Shown here one piece after another: positions 8,357 to 21,274 of a DNA stretch of 45,298 bases; the first letter of the stretch is position 1, and every line of letters starts with the position of its first letter. Below the pieces are notes generated by a model. That model saw only the letters and a program-made list of their open reading frames with translations. It had not been told where the DNA came from and ran no database searches. The stretch is from Nakamurella sp. Its GTDB lineage: Bacteria; Actinomycetota; Actinomycetes; Mycobacteriales; Nakamurellaceae. The DNA lies in assembly GCA_017848755.1 (NCBI GenBank), contig JAFIHI010000115.1, positions 1 to 45,298 on the forward strand, in the 5' to 3' direction. A program made the position numbers and the translations under genes.

Positions 8357-10948
8357 TCACGGAGTCGCGACCAGGCCCATCTCGGCCGGGCTGGCCAGCA
8401 GCTCATGGCGCGGCAACACGCGCACGGTGTATCCGAGCGACCCCGCACGGGTCAGTGGCACCTCTGCCTGGAAGCGGTGGCCGTCGCCGTTGCCGACGAA
8501 CCGCATCGGTTCGAGGTCGACGTCCTCGAGGTGACCCTCCGCGTGCAGCCCGCCGATCACCGTCTGCACCTGGACGTCGTCCTCGCTCAGCCCCCCGAGG
8601 TCGAGGTATGCCCGGACCGTCATGGTGTGGCCGAGCGCCGGTTCGGTATCGATGCCCGACACGTCCACGCCGCGGAACCGCACGCGTGGCCAGGCCTCCC
8701 GCACCCGTGCCTGCCATGCCGTGAACTCGACCGCGGCATCCGCGGTGAGCATCCGAGCGTTGGCCGCGGCGGGGGCGTAGTACTGCTCGACGTAGTCGCG
8801 AACCATCCGGGTGGCCTGCACCCTCGGCCCGAGATAACTCAACGTGTGCCGGACACGGTCGATCCAGCCGTCCGGGCGCCCCTCCGGGCCCCGGTCGTAG
8901 AACAGCGGCACCACACGGTCCTCCAAGAGGTCGTAGAGAGCCGCGGCCTCGAGCGCATCGCGCCGAACATCGTCATCGACGTCGACGCTCGGAATCTCCC
9001 AACCGTCCTGACCGTCGTAGAGCTCGTCCCACCAGCCGTCGGAGATCGACAGGTTGAGGGCGCCGTTGAGTGCCGCCTTCATCCCGGAGGTCCCCGACGC
9101 CTCCTGCGGCCGGATCGGATTGTTCAGCCACACGTCGGCGCCGGAGCACAGCACGGCCGCCATGGACATCGAATAGTTCGGCAGATACGCGACTCGGTGC
9201 CGCACCTCGGGATCGTCCGCGAACGCGACCATCTGTTGCATGAGCCGCTTGCCGCCGTCGTCGGCGGGATGCGCCTTGCCGGCGATGACGATCTGCACGG
9301 GGCGATCCGGGTCCAGCAGGATCTCCTTGAACCGTTCGGGGTCCTGCAGCATCAAGGTGAGCCGCTTGTAGGTCGAGACACGGCGCGCGAACCCGATCGT
9401 CAGCACATTCGGGTCCAGGATCGATTCGGTCCAGCCGAGCTCGGCGAGAGTGCGCCCACGGTCGAGCCAGGACCGGCGCACCGCGGACCGCGCCATGTCG
9501 ACCAGACGCGACCGCAGCCGGCTGCGCTGCCGCCACAGCAGCGCCGGGTCGACGCCGTCGGCGTTGGGCCACGACTCCGACACGTCCAGATCCGCGCCGT
9601 CGGCCAGACCGACTGCGATCGGCCGCATCGAGGGATCCTGCCACGTCGCCAGGTGCACGCCGTTCGTCACCGAACCAATCGGGACCTCGTCGACGTCGAA
9701 GCCGGGATACAGACCCGCGAACATCGCACGCGACACCGCCCCGTGCAGTTTCGCGACACCGTTGGCGCGCTGCGCGATCCGCAGGCCCAGATGCGCCATG
9801 TTGAACCGGTTGTGATCGTTCTCCGCGCCGAGCCCGATGATGGTCTCGGCGGGAATCCCCGGCAGCAGGCGGGACATGCCCGCGGCATCGGCGTTGAGAT
9901 AGTGGCGGACGAGATCCACCGGGAACCGGTCGATGCCGGCCGGTACGGGCGTGTGAGTGGTGAACACCGTGCCGGCGCGCACCGTGGCCAGCGCGGCATC
10001 GACCGAGAGCCCCTGCTGCGACACCAGTTCGCTCATGCGCTCCAGTCCGGAGAATCCGGCATGCCCCTCGTTCATGTGGAACACCTCGGGGGCCGGGAAT
10101 CCGCTCGCGGCGCAGTAGGCGCGCACGGCGCGCGCGCCGCCGACACCGAGCAGGATCTCCTGGCGGATCCGATGATCCTGGTCGCCGCCGTAGAGACGAT
10201 CGGTGGATTGCCGCTGAGCATCGTCGTTCGCTTCGACGTCGGCATCGAGCAGCAGCAGGGGCACCCGTCCGACCCGGACGAGCCACACCCTGGCGTGCAG
10301 GGTCTGCGAATTCGGCATATCCACGGCGACGGTCAGCGGGGCGCCCGCCGCATCGAGCGCCGGCTCCATGATCAGAGAATGCGGGTCGTGCGCCGAGTAG
10401 TTCTCCTGCTGCCACCCGTCACGCGACAGCGTCTGCGAGAAATATCCGAATCGGTAGAACAGCCCGACCGCAACCAGCGGTACGCCGAGATCGGAGGCCG
10501 ACTTCAGGTGGTCGCCGGCCAGCACGCCGAGGCCGCCGGAGAAGTTCGGCAGCACGTCGGAGATGCCGAACTCCATAGAGAAATACGCCACCGCGTTCGG
10601 GCCGGCCGCTGCACTGCCGTTGCCCCCGGCCGCAGCCGCGAGAGACGACTCGCGCGCCTGGTACCAGCCGTCGTGCCGCAGGTACTCGTCCAGATCCCGG
10701 TCCAACCCGTGCAGGCGCGAAAGGAAGTCCTGGTTCGCGGCCAACGCCTCCAACCGCCCGACCGGAACCGCGCTGAGGAGTTTGAGCGGATCCCCGCCGA
10801 CCTGCCGCCACACCGCAGGGTCAATTTCTTCGAACAGGTCGCGCGTGGGCGAGTGCCACGTCCACCGCAAATTACGGATCAACCGCTCCAGCGGGGCGAG
10901 CGCGTCGGGTGCCTGCGGACGCACCGTCAACGATCGATAGGCCTTCAC
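8357..10948 (-). CDS. glgP: Alpha-glucan phosphorylase GlgP (GT35)
   Basis: GlgP phosphorolyses alpha-1,4-glucan ends to glucose 1-phosphate. The 863-residue product has the N-terminal LIRNLRWTWHSPTRDLF segment of the short bacterial/archaeal phosphorylases, VAYFSMEFGISDVLPNFSGGLGVLAGDH, VFHMNEGHAGF, FTTHTPVPAGIDRF, and the pyridoxal-phosphate site with its lysine in ASGTSGMKAALNGALN. GTG 10948 is chosen over upstream starts because the homologous N-terminus (VKAYRSLTVRPQAP) begins there and GGAG lies four bases upstream. Its length matches the mycobacterial enzyme. It diverges from glgE over 207 bases, so synthesis and breakdown share one control region. Confidence 0.94.
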   Translation of the reverse strand: MKAYRSLTVRPQAPDALAPLERLIRNLRWTWHSPTRDLFEEIDPAVWRQVGGDPLKLLSAVPVGRLEALAANQDFLSRLHGLDRDLDEYLRHDGWYQARESSLAAAAGGNGSAAAGPNAVAYFSMEFGISDVLPNFSGGLGVLAGDHLKSASDLGVPLVAVGLFYRFGYFSQTLSRDGWQQENYSAHDPHSLIMEPALDAAGAPLTVAVDMPNSQTLHARVWLVRVGRVPLLLLDADVEANDDAQRQSTDRLYGGDQDHRIRQEILLGVGGARAVRAYCAASGFPAPEVFHMNEGHAGFSGLERMSELVSQQGLSVDAALATVRAGTVFTTHTPVPAGIDRFPVDLVRHYLNADAAGMSRLLPGIPAETIIGLGAENDHNRFNMAHLGLRIAQRANGVAKLHGAVSRAMFAGLYPGFDVDEVPIGSVTNGVHLATWQDPSMRPIAVGLADGADLDVSESWPNADGVDPALLWRQRSRLRSRLVDMARSAVRRSWLDRGRTLAELGWTESILDPNVLTIGFARRVSTYKRLTLMLQDPERFKEILLDPDRPVQIVIAGKAHPADDGGKRLMQQMVAFADDPEVRHRVAYLPNYSMSMAAVLCSGADVWLNNPIRPQEASGTSGMKAALNGALNLSISDGWWDELYDGQDGWEIPSVDVDDDVRRDALEAAALYDLLEDRVVPLFYDRGPEGRPDGWIDRVRHTLSYLGPRVQATRMVRDYVEQYYAPAAANARMLTADAAVEFTAWQARVREAWPRVRFRGVDVSGIDTEPALGHTMTVRAYLDLGGLSEDDVQVQTVIGGLHAEGHLEDVDLEPMRFVGNGDGHRFQAEVPLTRAGSLGYTVRVLPRHELLASPAEMGLVATP

Positions 10949-11155
10949 GTCACTCCACCTTGCACATCGAGATCGAACACTTCGGCCGCCGGCAGAGGCC
11001 TCCCTCGCTCGCCGACCGTGACAGACGCTACCGCGCCGACGGCACCCACCGACGCCACTGCCCCGGCATGTCACGCCGCCACGTCACTCCGGCGCGCCGA
11101 TCCGGCAGGTCGCCACCGGTGCGCGGGCCACCGGCGACCCCGGTACGTTGGGCAC
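10949..11155. promoter_or_regulatory. Divergent glgP/glgE control region with leaderless glgE promoter
   Basis: This 207-base spacer must hold both promoters. On plus, TACGTT (11144-11149) is followed by GGGCAC and then the glgE GTG, the TANNNT-N6-start geometry of actinobacterial leaderless promoters; no Shine-Dalgarno precedes that GTG. I found no clear -35 element and no obvious operator. Confidence 0.5.
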
Positions 11156-13153
11156 GTGATCGGACGAATCCCCATCACCGCAGTGACGCCCACCGTTGAT
11201 TGCGGCCGGTTCCCCGCCCATTCGACCGTCGGCGCGACGATCGACGTCGGTGCCACTGTGTTCCGCGAAGGACATGACGCCGTCGGCGCGAACGTGCTCT
11301 TCCGACCGGCGGGGCCAGGCGCCGGCGGGCACCGTGAACCGGCCCGCCCGCTGCTGCGGATGCTGCCTGGGGCGCCCGGAACGGACCAGTTCTGGGCCCA
11401 GGTGAGCCCCGACCGGATCGGGGCGTGGACGCTGCAGATTGAAGCGTGGAGCGACCCGCTGTCCAGCTGGCGACATGCCATCGAGGCGAAAGTCGCCGCC
11501 GGGCAGGACGCAGCTGAGCTGGCGAACGACCTGGCAACGGGCGCGGCACTGTTGGAACGCATCGCGCGTCGGCCCGGCCACGCGCACCGGGACGTCATTC
11601 GCGCCGCCGCGGCCGCATTGCGCGATGTGACGCTGCCGCTCGCCCAGCGCATCGGCTCGGCATTGGCCGCCGATCTCTGGCCCGTTCTGACGGCGGATCC
11701 GGTGCGCGAACTCGTCACCCGATCGGACCGGTACGAGATCTGGGTCGACCGGCCGCTCGCCGAGTTCGGCGCATGGTACGAGTTCTTCCCGCGGTCGGCC
11801 GGCGCGCAGATCGCCTCCGACGGAACCCCGGTGCGACACGGCACGTTCGCCGATGCCGCCGACGAGCTGCCGCGGATCGCCCGGATGGGGTTCGACGTGG
11901 TGTACCTGCCACCCATTCACCCGATCGGTGAGATCGGCCGCAAGGGCCGCAACAACGCGGTGACGGCGCAGCCCGGTGATGTCGGCTCGCCCTGGGCTAT
12001 CGGGTCGCGTCTCGGCGGCCATGACGCTGTTCATCCCGCGCTCGGAACGCTCGCGGACTTCGACGCGTTCGTGGGTCGCGCCGGGGAGCTCGGTCTGACC
12101 GTCGCCCTCGATCTCGCCCTGCAGTGCGCGCCCGACCATCCGTGGGTCACCGAGCACCCGGAGTGGTTCACTACCAGGCCGGACGGCTCGATCGCGTACG
12201 CGGAGAATCCGCCGAAAAAGTACCAGGACATCTATCCGCTGAACTTCGACAACGACCCACAGGGGCTATACCGCGAGGTACTGCGGATCGTGGAGTTCTG
12301 GATCGGTCACGGCGTGACTGTCTTCCGCGTCGACAATCCGCACACCAAACCGGTCAACTTCTGGCAATGGCTCATCGCCGAGGTACGCCGGACACACCCC
12401 GAGGTGGTGTTCCTGGCCGAGGCGTTCACCCGCCCTGCGATGATGCACACACTCGCCAAGGTGGGCTTCGCCCAGTCGTACACCTACTTCACCTGGCGGA
12501 CCAGCAAGGCAGAACTGACCGAGTACGCGACCGAGTTGGCGGCGGCATCGCACTACATGCGGCCCAACTTCTTCGTGAACACGCCCGATATCCTGCATGC
12601 GTCGCTCGCGTACGGCGGTCGGCCCATGTTCGCGATCCGGGCGGTGCTGGCCGCGACCCTCTCGCCGGCCTGGGGCGTCTACTCGGGTTTCGAGCTGTTC
12701 GAAGACGAGCCGGTGCGCACCGACAGCGAGGAGTACCTGAACTCGGAGAAGTACCAGCTCCGCCCGCGGGATTTCGTCACACCCGTGGAGCAGGGCCAGT
12801 CGCTGGAGCCGTTGATCGCGCAGCTCAACATGATCCGGAAGAACCACAGCGCGTTGCACCACATGCGCGGCCTGCACTTCCACGACATCGACAACGACAA
12901 CCTGCTGTGCTATTCGCGGCGGGACGAGACCACCGGCGACACCCTGCTCTTCGTGGTGGCCCTCGACTCGCGGGGCGAGCATTGGGGCCACACCGACCTC
13001 ACCATGCCGGCGCTGGGCCTCGGCTGGGACGACGATTTCGACGTCGTCGACCTGCTCTCCGGCGAGGGCTACCGCTTCACCCGGCACACCACGATCCGCC
13101 TCGAGCCTGCGGTGCGCAGCGCCCATATCCTGCACGTGCAGCACCCGGGATGA
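11156..13153 (+). CDS. glgE: Alpha-1,4-glucan:maltose-1-phosphate maltosyltransferase GlgE (GH13_3)
   Basis: GlgE extends alpha-1,4-glucans with maltosyl units from maltose 1-phosphate. The 665-residue protein has an N-terminal beta-sandwich and helical insertion, then a GH13 barrel with [17 protein letters not shown], nucleophile Asp393 in [14 protein letters not shown], acid Glu422 in [10 protein letters not shown] and Asp478 in FFVNTPDIL; this spacing is nearly that of the Streptomyces enzyme. The segment [26 protein letters not shown] is also typical. GTG 11156 is chosen because the family N-terminus ([19 protein letters not shown]) starts there; it seems leaderless. treS follows after 46 bases. 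Confidence 0.95.
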   Translation: MIGRIPITAVTPTVDCGRFPAHSTVGATIDVGATVFREGHDAVGANVLFRPAGPGAGGHREPARPLLRMLPGAPGTDQFWAQVSPDRIGAWTLQIEAWSDPLSSWRHAIEAKVAAGQDAAELANDLATGAALLERIARRPGHAHRDVIRAAAAALRDVTLPLAQRIGSALAADLWPVLTADPVRELVTRSDRYEIWVDRPLAEFGAWYEFFPRSAGAQIASDGTPVRHGTFADAADELPRIARMGFDVVYLPPIHPIGEIGRKGRNNAVTAQPGDVGSPWAIGSRLGGHDAVHPALGTLADFDAFVGRAGELGLTVALDLALQCAPDHPWVTEHPEWFTTRPDGSIAYAENPPKKYQDIYPLNFDNDPQGLYREVLRIVEFWIGHGVTVFRVDNPHTKPVNFWQWLIAEVRRTHPEVVFLAEAFTRPAMMHTLAKVGFAQSYTYFTWRTSKAELTEYATELAAASHYMRPNFFVNTPDILHASLAYGGRPMFAIRAVLAATLSPAWGVYSGFELFEDEPVRTDSEEYLNSEKYQLRPRDFVTPVEQGQSLEPLIAQLNMIRKNHSALHHMRGLHFHDIDNDNLLCYSRRDETTGDTLLFVVALDSRGEHWGHTDLTMPALGLGWDDDFDVVDLLSGEGYRFTRHTTIRLEPAVRSAHILHVQHPG

Positions 13154-13199
13154 TCGACGTGCCAGGCCCCGACGTCACCCGCCAGGAGCGCAGCCCACG

Positions 13200-15016
<1,817 letters not shown>

Positions 15017-15020
<4 letters not shown>

Positions 15021-16438
15021 GTGCCCACCACAACGCGCCCCCCACCGAACCCGTGTCGCACGGCGGCACCGGATCGCGGGGGGACGACGCGGCGCTCATG
15101 GCTCAGGTGATCGCTTGGTTGCCCGCGCAACGCTGGTTCCCGGGTCAGGCGCAGGCCGCGGCGAGTATGACGCTGTTCCGGCGTGAGCCGGTGTTCGAAA
15201 CCGCGGAGCTCGGCGTGGAACTGCTGCTGCTGCACGCGGAGTCGGAACCGTCGGACACGATGTACCAGGTGCTCATCGGCTGGCGCCCAGACGTCCCGCC
15301 GCATGTGCAGCACGCCATCATCGGCACTGTCGGCAACGAGATCTGCTACGACGCGCTGCACGATCGCGACGTCACCGCGCTGTTGCTACGTGCTTTGGCG
15401 GAGGACACACGGGCCGGGGCGGTGACGGCACGGCACAGCCCGGACGCCGTCATCGACGTCGACCTTCCCGGCCGCGTGCTCACAGCGGAGCAATCGAACA
15501 CGTCGGTGGTGTACGGCGATCAGATCATCGTGAAGTTCTTCCGACGGATCACCGAAGGTACCAACCCGGACGCGGAGGTGCTGGCGGCGCTGTCGCATTG
15601 CGCCTATATCCCGACCCTCGTCGGCGAGATCCGGTTCGAGACGGGCACACACGCCAGCACTCTCGCGCTCGCCACGCGCTACCTGCCCAACAGCGCGGAC
15701 GGCTGGGCGATGGCCACAACCAGCGTGCGCGACCTGCTCGCGGAGGGCGATCTGCACGCCGACGAGGTCGGTGGCGACTTCGCCGGCGAGGCCACCCGGC
15801 TGGGTCGCGCCGTGGCGCAGGTCCACGACGACCTGGCCGAGGCATTCGGGGTCCGGATGGGCACCGCGGACGACCGCGCGGCCCTGTTCGGCCGGCTGAC
15901 CGCACGCGCCGAGCGGCTCGGCGCGTCCGTGCCGGCGCTGGAACCGGTGATGAGCCGGGTTCGCAAGACCTATGGCCGCCTCGAGCCGGCCGCCGCCGGC
16001 GAGCCGCTGGAGATCCAGCGGATCCATGGCGACCTGCACCTTGGCCAGGTGCTGCGGACGGTCGACGGCTGGATCGTGCTGGACTTCGAGGGCGAGCCGT
16101 CGCGGCCCCTTGCCGAACGCCGACAGCACCACTCGCGGCTGCGGGACGTCGCCGGAATGATGCGGTCCTTCCACTACGCCGCGTTCCAGATGCTGGCCGC
16201 CGGGCCGCTCGACGGTCAACGCGCCTATCGCGCGGGCGAATGGGTCGCCCGCAACCGGGAAGCGTTCCTCGATGGATACGCGGCGTCGAGCGGGCACGAT
16301 CCGCGTACTTGCCCGGCCCTGTCCACCGCGTTCGAGTTGGACAAGGCGGTGTACGAGGTCGCCTACGAGCACCGGCATCGCCCGGGGTGGGAGCAGATTC
16401 CGCTCGCGGCGATCCAAGAGTTGACCGAGCCGGGCTGA
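15017..16438 (+). CDS. pep2: Maltokinase Pep2/Mak
   Basis: Maltokinase phosphorylates maltose with ATP to maltose 1-phosphate, the GlgE donor. The 473-residue product has the N-terminal cap domain [13 protein letters not shown], an eukaryotic-kinase-like fold with [20 protein letters not shown], the catalytic loop [15 protein letters not shown] whose Asp is the presumed base, and the metal-binding [13 protein letters not shown]. It starts at ATG 15017, overlapping the treS stop (ATGA), which implies translational coupling. The length is close to the roughly 455 residues of characterised actinobacterial enzymes; the first 20 residues are a variable polar extension. Confidence 0.93.
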
Positions 16439-16492
16439 CCCTGCCACCCCATCCGACGCCGAATGCCGTGCCGATCGAACGGAGCGACGACT

Positions 16493-18763
16493 ATGCCCAT
16501 CCCGCCGAACGGTCCCTTGGACGACGGCCGCAACGCTACCGCCGCCGACCGGAGCATCACCGCCGCCGACCCACCCGCCGGCGACGACGTGATCCGGCAG
16601 CCGAGCATCGCGGACTATGAGAAGGTGATCGGCGGGGACACCCGAGACCCACACGCGATCCTCGGGTGTCATGCGCAGGGCGACGGAACGACCGTCGTGC
16701 GCACGCTCCGGCACCATGCGAAGGCCGTGACACTGCTGACCGACGGGCGGGAGATCCCGCTGGACCACGTCCACGGGGGCATCTTCGCCGTCACTGTGCC
16801 GGGAGAGGTCGGCGACTACCGGCTGCGCGTCGACTACGGTCCGGACGCCGTCTACGAAGTCGACGACCCCTATCGATGGCTGCCGACGGTCGGTGAATTC
16901 GACCAGCACCTCATCCGCGAGGGCCGCCACGAGAAGCTGTGGCAGGTGCTCGGGTCGCATGTGCGGTCCTATCCGACGCCGGGTGGCGAGGTGACCGGGA
17001 CGTCGTTCGCCGTGTGGGCGCCGAACGCCCGCGGCGTGCGACTGACCGGCGATTTCGACTACTGGTCCGGGGCAGGGACGCCCATGCGGATGATGGGCTC
17101 CTCGGGGGTGTGGGAGCTTTTCGTGCCGGGTATCGGGGCCGGCACCCGGTACAAGTACCAGGTTCTCGGCCGTGACGGTGTGTGGCGGGACAAGGCTGAT
17201 CCGGTCGCGTTCACGTCGGAGGTGCCGCCGGCCACTGCCTCGGTGGTGTACGAATCCGACCACGTCTGGGCGGACGAGGAATGGATGGCCGAGCGCACCG
17301 CACGCGGCTGGGCCGATCGGCCGATGTCGATCTACGAGGTGCACGCCGGGTCGTGGCGATCCGGGCTCGGCTACCGCGAGCTCGCGCACGCGCTCGTGAA
17401 CTACCTCGACTCGACCGCCTTCACACACGTCGAGTTCCTGCCGCTGGCCGGACATCCGTTCGGCGGCTCCTGGGGCTACCAGGTGACGGCGTACTACGCG
17501 GTCGATCCGCGGCTCGGGTCCCCGGACGACTTCCGGTACCTGGTGGACACCCTGCACCGCCACGGATACGGCGTCATCCTGGACTGGGTGCCGGCGCATT
17601 TCCCGCGCGACGAGTGGGCGCTTGCCAGGTTCGACGGCACAGCGCTCTACGAACATCCGGACCCGCGGCGGGGCGCGCAACCGGACTGGGGCACGCTCGT
17701 CTTCGACTTCGGCCGGCGGGAGGTCCGCAACTTCCTGGTGGCCAACGCGCTCTACTGGCTCGAAGAGTTCCATCTCGATGGTCTCCGCGTGGACGCGGTG
17801 GCCTCCATGCTGTACCTGGATTACTCGCGGCGCCCCGGCGAATGGGTCCCGAACCGGTACGGCGGCAACGAGAACCTCGACGCGGTCTCCTTCCTGCAGG
17901 AGACGACAGCGACCGTCGGCAAGGTCCTGCCGGGCGTGGTGATGATCGCGGAGGAGTCGACGTCGTGGTCCGGCGTCACCCGCCCTACGCACCTGGGCGG
18001 CCTCGGGTTCGGCCTCAAATGGAACATGGGCTGGATGCACGACACGCTCTCCTACATCGGCCGCGATCCGGTGCACCGCTCCTGGCATCACCACGACATG
18101 ACGTTCGCCATGATGTACGCCTACTCCGAACAGTTTGTGCTGCCGCTGTCCCATGACGAGGTGGTGTACGGCAAGGGGTCGCTGTGGGGCCGGGTCCCCG
18201 GCGACGACTGGCGCAAGGCCGCGACCCTGCGGGCCTACTTCGCCTACCAATGGGCGCATCCGGGAAAGCAGCTGCTCTTCATGGGCGGCGAGTTCGGCAC
18301 CCCCTGGGAGTGGAACGAGGCGCAGGAACTCCCCTGGCAGGTGGCCGAGGAGCCGTTCCACTCCGGAATCAGGCGCCTGGTCGGTGATCTCAACCGCCTG
18401 TACCGGGCTCACCCGCCGCTGTACACGCAGGACTTCACCCCCGCGGGCTTCTCCTGGATCGACGCGAACGACTCCGCCGGGAACGTGTACGCGTTCATCC
18501 GGTGGGATCCGGACGGATCGCCGCTCGTCTGCATCGCGAACTTCTCGGCGGTGCCGCACCACCGATACCAGGTCGGCCTGCCACGCGACGGGCTGTGGCG
18601 GGAGGTGCTCAACACCGACGCGGAGATCTACAGCGGGTCGGGCCTGGGCAACCTCGGCCACGTTCGCGCCGTGAGCGCGTCGATGCACGGGCAGCCGGCA
18701 TCGGCCCAGCTCGTTGTCCCGCCGCTGGGGGCGATATGGCTGGTTCCGGACGACACGAAGTAG
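16493..18763 (+). CDS. glgB: 1,4-alpha-glucan branching enzyme GlgB (GH13_9)
   Basis: GlgB introduces alpha-1,6 branches into the glucan made by GlgE. The 756-residue protein has the N1 domain ([21 protein letters not shown]), a CBM48 domain ([22 protein letters not shown]) and a GH13 barrel with [20 protein letters not shown], nucleophile Asp434 ([17 protein letters not shown]), Glu487 (MIAEEST) and Asp555 ([12 protein letters not shown]). ATG 16493 has GGAG eight bases upstream and is preferred to the in-frame ATG at 16463. It is the last glucan gene of the operon; its 3' end overlaps the next gene by 28 bases. Confidence 0.95.
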   Translation: MPIPPNGPLDDGRNATAADRSITAADPPAGDDVIRQPSIADYEKVIGGDTRDPHAILGCHAQGDGTTVVRTLRHHAKAVTLLTDGREIPLDHVHGGIFAVTVPGEVGDYRLRVDYGPDAVYEVDDPYRWLPTVGEFDQHLIREGRHEKLWQVLGSHVRSYPTPGGEVTGTSFAVWAPNARGVRLTGDFDYWSGAGTPMRMMGSSGVWELFVPGIGAGTRYKYQVLGRDGVWRDKADPVAFTSEVPPATASVVYESDHVWADEEWMAERTARGWADRPMSIYEVHAGSWRSGLGYRELAHALVNYLDSTAFTHVEFLPLAGHPFGGSWGYQVTAYYAVDPRLGSPDDFRYLVDTLHRHGYGVILDWVPAHFPRDEWALARFDGTALYEHPDPRRGAQPDWGTLVFDFGRREVRNFLVANALYWLEEFHLDGLRVDAVASMLYLDYSRRPGEWVPNRYGGNENLDAVSFLQETTATVGKVLPGVVMIAEESTSWSGVTRPTHLGGLGFGLKWNMGWMHDTLSYIGRDPVHRSWHHHDMTFAMMYAYSEQFVLPLSHDEVVYGKGSLWGRVPGDDWRKAATLRAYFAYQWAHPGKQLLFMGGEFGTPWEWNEAQELPWQVAEEPFHSGIRRLVGDLNRLYRAHPPLYTQDFTPAGFSWIDANDSAGNVYAFIRWDPDGSPLVCIANFSAVPHHRYQVGLPRDGLWREVLNTDAEIYSGSGLGNLGHVRAVSASMHGQPASAQLVVPPLGAIWLVPDDTK

Positions 18764-20115
18764 CCGCCCCCACGGATCGGCACGCGCGGGGGCGACGGGC
18801 GACCCGGATCACCGGCATCGTTGTCGTCGTCATCCTGGGGATTTCGATGATCGCGGCGGGAGCGGTGGTGGCGACCGCGGCGCTGCGCCACGGTGGATTC
18901 GGCGCGGTGCGCGGCACGGCGCGGGAGGCCGACTATATCGACGTGAGCGGCGGAGCCATGCCCATCCGCCGGGTTCCGTCGTCCGGGTCGGGACCGCACT
19001 CTGCCGCCGAGGAGCACCTGATCATGGCGACGATCACCGACCTCACGACGTTCTGGTCCGAGACGATGCCGGTCATCACCGGGCGTCCGTTCGTGCCGCT
19101 CGCGGGCGGCCTCACCGCCATGGACTCGACCGCGGGGACGGGAAGTGCGCCGTGCGTCTCAAGCCCGTCCCAGATCGTGGGCAACGCCTTTTATTGCCCC
19201 TCCGATGACGGAATCGTCTACGACGCGGCGACACTGGTCCCGGTCCTGCTGCACCGGTACGGGATCGGCGGACTGGTCACCACCTTCGCGCACGAGTTCG
19301 GCCACGCCGCCCAGGCCGAGATGGCGGGCACAGCCAGCGGTTCCGCGGGAGGCTCGACCACGGGTCCGGCCGACGGCTCGACAGATTCACACGGCTCGCT
19401 GCTCGGAGAGGCCCGCGCGGACTGCGACGCCGGGGCGTTTCTGGCATGGGTGATCGAGGGCCATGCCGAACACGTGCACCTCGGCGAGGATGCCCTGGTC
19501 GACGCGGTCGGTCCGCTGCTCGACTTCTCCGACCCCGCGACGGTGTCGCCCTCGGATCCGACCGCGCACGGGCTCGCCCTCGACCGGCTCACCTGGGTGC
19601 TGCGCGGATACCGGGGCGGGGCTACCGCGTGCCGGGCGATGACGACGGCCACGCTGGACGCCACGTTGGGTGAGATCACGGGTGGCGGCACCACCGGGTC
19701 GGCTCCACGGTTCACCAGCCGCCGTGAACTGCTCGACACCGCCGAGTATTCGGTGTGGAAGTTCATCGTGCCCACCGCCGTCGGAACCCCGGACGGCACG
19801 CTCGACGCCGACGTGCGCGCGGCGACGGCGAGCGGCCTGCTCGATGCGACGGCACCTCACGGCCAGTTCGCGCAGGCGACGGTGCTCGCGCTGACCGTCG
19901 GGCGTCAGCTTTCCCGAACGTCCACAGGGGCAGCGTGTTTCGCTGGCGCGTGGGTGGCGTCGGTGTTCGGTCATGCGGCCGCCGGAGCACTGGGGTCCTG
20001 GCCCGGGGATGCGGACGAGGGGCTCGCAGCGGTGCGGGCGCAGCCGCACGTCACCTTCGACGACCTCGCCGCCTACGCGGACGGTTTCCACGGCGGCCGA
20101 TCTGCCTGCGGGTGA
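18736..20115 (+). CDS. Membrane-anchored zinc metallopeptidase-like protein (PF04228/YpfJ-like)
   Basis: A 459-residue protein with one N-terminal membrane segment (about 25-50, [20 protein letters not shown]) after a basic stretch, so the bulk is probably outside the cytoplasm. Zinc site HEFGH is at 186-190 and a downstream acidic ligand may be Glu225 in [17 protein letters not shown], the arrangement of the putative neutral zinc metallopeptidase family. Between them is a Gly/Ser/Thr insertion (199-220). Four Cys (140, 154, 230 and one near the C-terminus) may form disulfides. The ATG lies inside the glgB end with GGGGG four bases upstream, so it is coupled to glgB. The substrate is unknown, and the link with glucan metabolism is only by position. 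Confidence 0.8.
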   Translation: MAGSGRHEVAAPTDRHARGRRATRITGIVVVVILGISMIAAGAVVATAALRHGGFGAVRGTAREADYIDVSGGAMPIRRVPSSGSGPHSAAEEHLIMATITDLTTFWSETMPVITGRPFVPLAGGLTAMDSTAGTGSAPCVSSPSQIVGNAFYCPSDDGIVYDAATLVPVLLHRYGIGGLVTTFAHEFGHAAQAEMAGTASGSAGGSTTGPADGSTDSHGSLLGEARADCDAGAFLAWVIEGHAEHVHLGEDALVDAVGPLLDFSDPATVSPSDPTAHGLALDRLTWVLRGYRGGATACRAMTTATLDATLGEITGGGTTGSAPRFTSRRELLDTAEYSVWKFIVPTAVGTPDGTLDADVRAATASGLLDATAPHGQFAQATVLALTVGRQLSRTSTGAACFAGAWVASVFGHAAAGALGSWPGDADEGLAAVRAQPHVTFDDLAAYADGFHGGRSACG

Positions 20116-20126
20116 CCCCGACCGAA

Positions 20127-20149
20127 CCGGCATCCCGCTGGGGTGCCGG
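20127..20149. terminator. Bidirectional hairpin between peptidase gene and thioredoxin gene
   Basis: CCGGCATCCC and GGGGTGCCGG pair over ten bases (one G-T pair) around a GCT loop, twelve bases after the plus-strand stop and 36 bases beyond the convergent minus-strand stop. There is no clear T tract, as is common in high-GC genomes. Confidence 0.6.
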
Positions 20150-20184
20150 AGTTACTCTTGCCAGTTCCGCGCAGCGTTCACGCG

Positions 20185-21156
20185 TCAGTACAACGCGGCG
20201 GCGAGCGCCCTGCGCGCCTTCATCACGTCCGGGTCATCCGCCGCAAACAGTTCGAACAGCAGCAGCAGATGCTCCTTCACGCGCGTTCGCTCGTCGTCCG
20301 CCGTGAGCCGTATCGCCGTGACGAGGCGGTCGAAGGCGGTGGCGGCCGCGCCCTGGGAGACCTCCGTGTCCGCCGCCGCGATCGCGGCGGACACGTCCGC
20401 CGGAGCCGCGTCACTGAGCGCGATGGCGTCGTCCGGTGCCTGCGCAGCGCGGGCGAAGAGCTCCGACCATGCCAGGCCCGATGCCGCCTCAGCGTGCCCG
20501 GGCTCCGTGGCAAGGACGCCGCGGTAGATCTCGGCGGCAGCTTCGTAGTCCCCCCGGTCGTTCGCGTCGGCGGCCGCGACCATGCGCGGGTCCTCCGGCT
20601 CCGGTTCGGGCGGCGGCGCGGCCGCCTCGGCCTCCTTGATGCCGGGCAACGCATCGCGCAATTGGTCGATGAGCGAGGTGATCCACGCCCGGACCTGCGG
20701 TTCCGGCTGCGCACCGGAGAAGGCCGCCACCGGTCGGCCGCCGGCGATCGCCACCACTGTCGGGATCGACTGCACCTGGAACGCCTGGGAAATACCGGGA
20801 TTGGCGTCCACGTCGACCTTCGCCAGGATCCATGTCCCGTGGCCCTCGGTGGCGAGCTTCTCCAGCACCGGCGAGAGCTGCTTGCACGGCCCGCACCAGC
20901 TCGCCCACAGGTCGACGACCACCGGGACCCGGGTGGACTGCGCGAGCACGGATTCGAAGGACGCGTCGGTGACATCGACCACGTTCGGCCGCTCGCCGTC
21001 CACCGCCACGGATGCGCCCGCGGACGCCGCCGACGGGCCAGCACCCGCGGCGCCCGCAGGAGGAGCGGGCCGGCGGCTGAGTGACGACAGGTCGACGGCC
21101 CGGGAGAACGCGGCCGACAGTGCCGCCTGCGCCGCCTGGCTGCGTGGGTCAGACAT
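20185..21156 (-). CDS. Thioredoxin-TPR co-chaperone (YbbN/CnoX-like)
   Basis: A 323-residue cytoplasmic protein. Residues 57-165 are a thioredoxin domain with the active site WCGPC (87-91) and the cis-Pro loop VQSIPTVVAI; the C-terminal part is helical with tetratricopeptide-like repeats (AADANDRGDYEAAAEIYRG and on) and matches the YbbN class of thioredoxin-fold holdases. Active-site cysteines are retained, so redox activity is possible. A homologue in the same relation to glgB/glgE and a thiolase is known from Mycobacterium tuberculosis (Rv1324 region). Start ATG 21156 (MSDPRSQAAQ) is favoured by family N-termini although the GGAG is only two bases away; GTG 21173 is an alternative. Confidence 0.9.
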   Translation of the reverse strand: MSDPRSQAAQAALSAAFSRAVDLSSLSRRPAPPAGAAGAGPSAASAGASVAVDGERPNVVDVTDASFESVLAQSTRVPVVVDLWASWCGPCKQLSPVLEKLATEGHGTWILAKVDVDANPGISQAFQVQSIPTVVAIAGGRPVAAFSGAQPEPQVRAWITSLIDQLRDALPGIKEAEAAAPPPEPEPEDPRMVAAADANDRGDYEAAAEIYRGVLATEPGHAEAASGLAWSELFARAAQAPDDAIALSDAAPADVSAAIAAADTEVSQGAAATAFDRLVTAIRLTADDERTRVKEHLLLLFELFAADDPDVMKARRALAAALY

Positions 21157-21206
21157 AGCTCCATTTTCCCATGGCACCGGTCTCGGCCTCACCGGGCCCA
21201 CGGTCA

Positions 21207-21274
21207 CTTCAACGGCACAGTTTCCCCAACCGCAGTTTCACCCCAACCGCAGTGTCACCTCAACCGCAGTGGCC
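21207..21274. repeat. 17-bp tandem repeat across the exonuclease stop codon
   Basis: Three good copies of a 17-base unit, CCCCAACCGCAGTTTCA (21224-21240), CCCCAACCGCAGTGTCA (21241-21257) and CCTCAACCGCAGTGGCC (21258-21274), with a worn fourth copy at 21207-21223. The third copy lies inside the exonuclease gene and the second holds its TGA. Because 17 is not a multiple of three, the TGA in successive copies falls in different frames. Confidence 0.85.

Noticed and set aside
8201..11155. Very long plus-strand open frame running through glgP into glgE (1650 codons in total)
   Set aside because: The upstream part is the antisense shadow of glgP in high-GC DNA; GlgE homology begins at GTG 11156.
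15386..18688. 1100-codon minus-strand open frame opposite maltokinase and glgB
   Set aside because: Low-complexity Arg/His/Val-rich translation without any family motif, typical antisense shadow; both plus-strand genes are fully supported.
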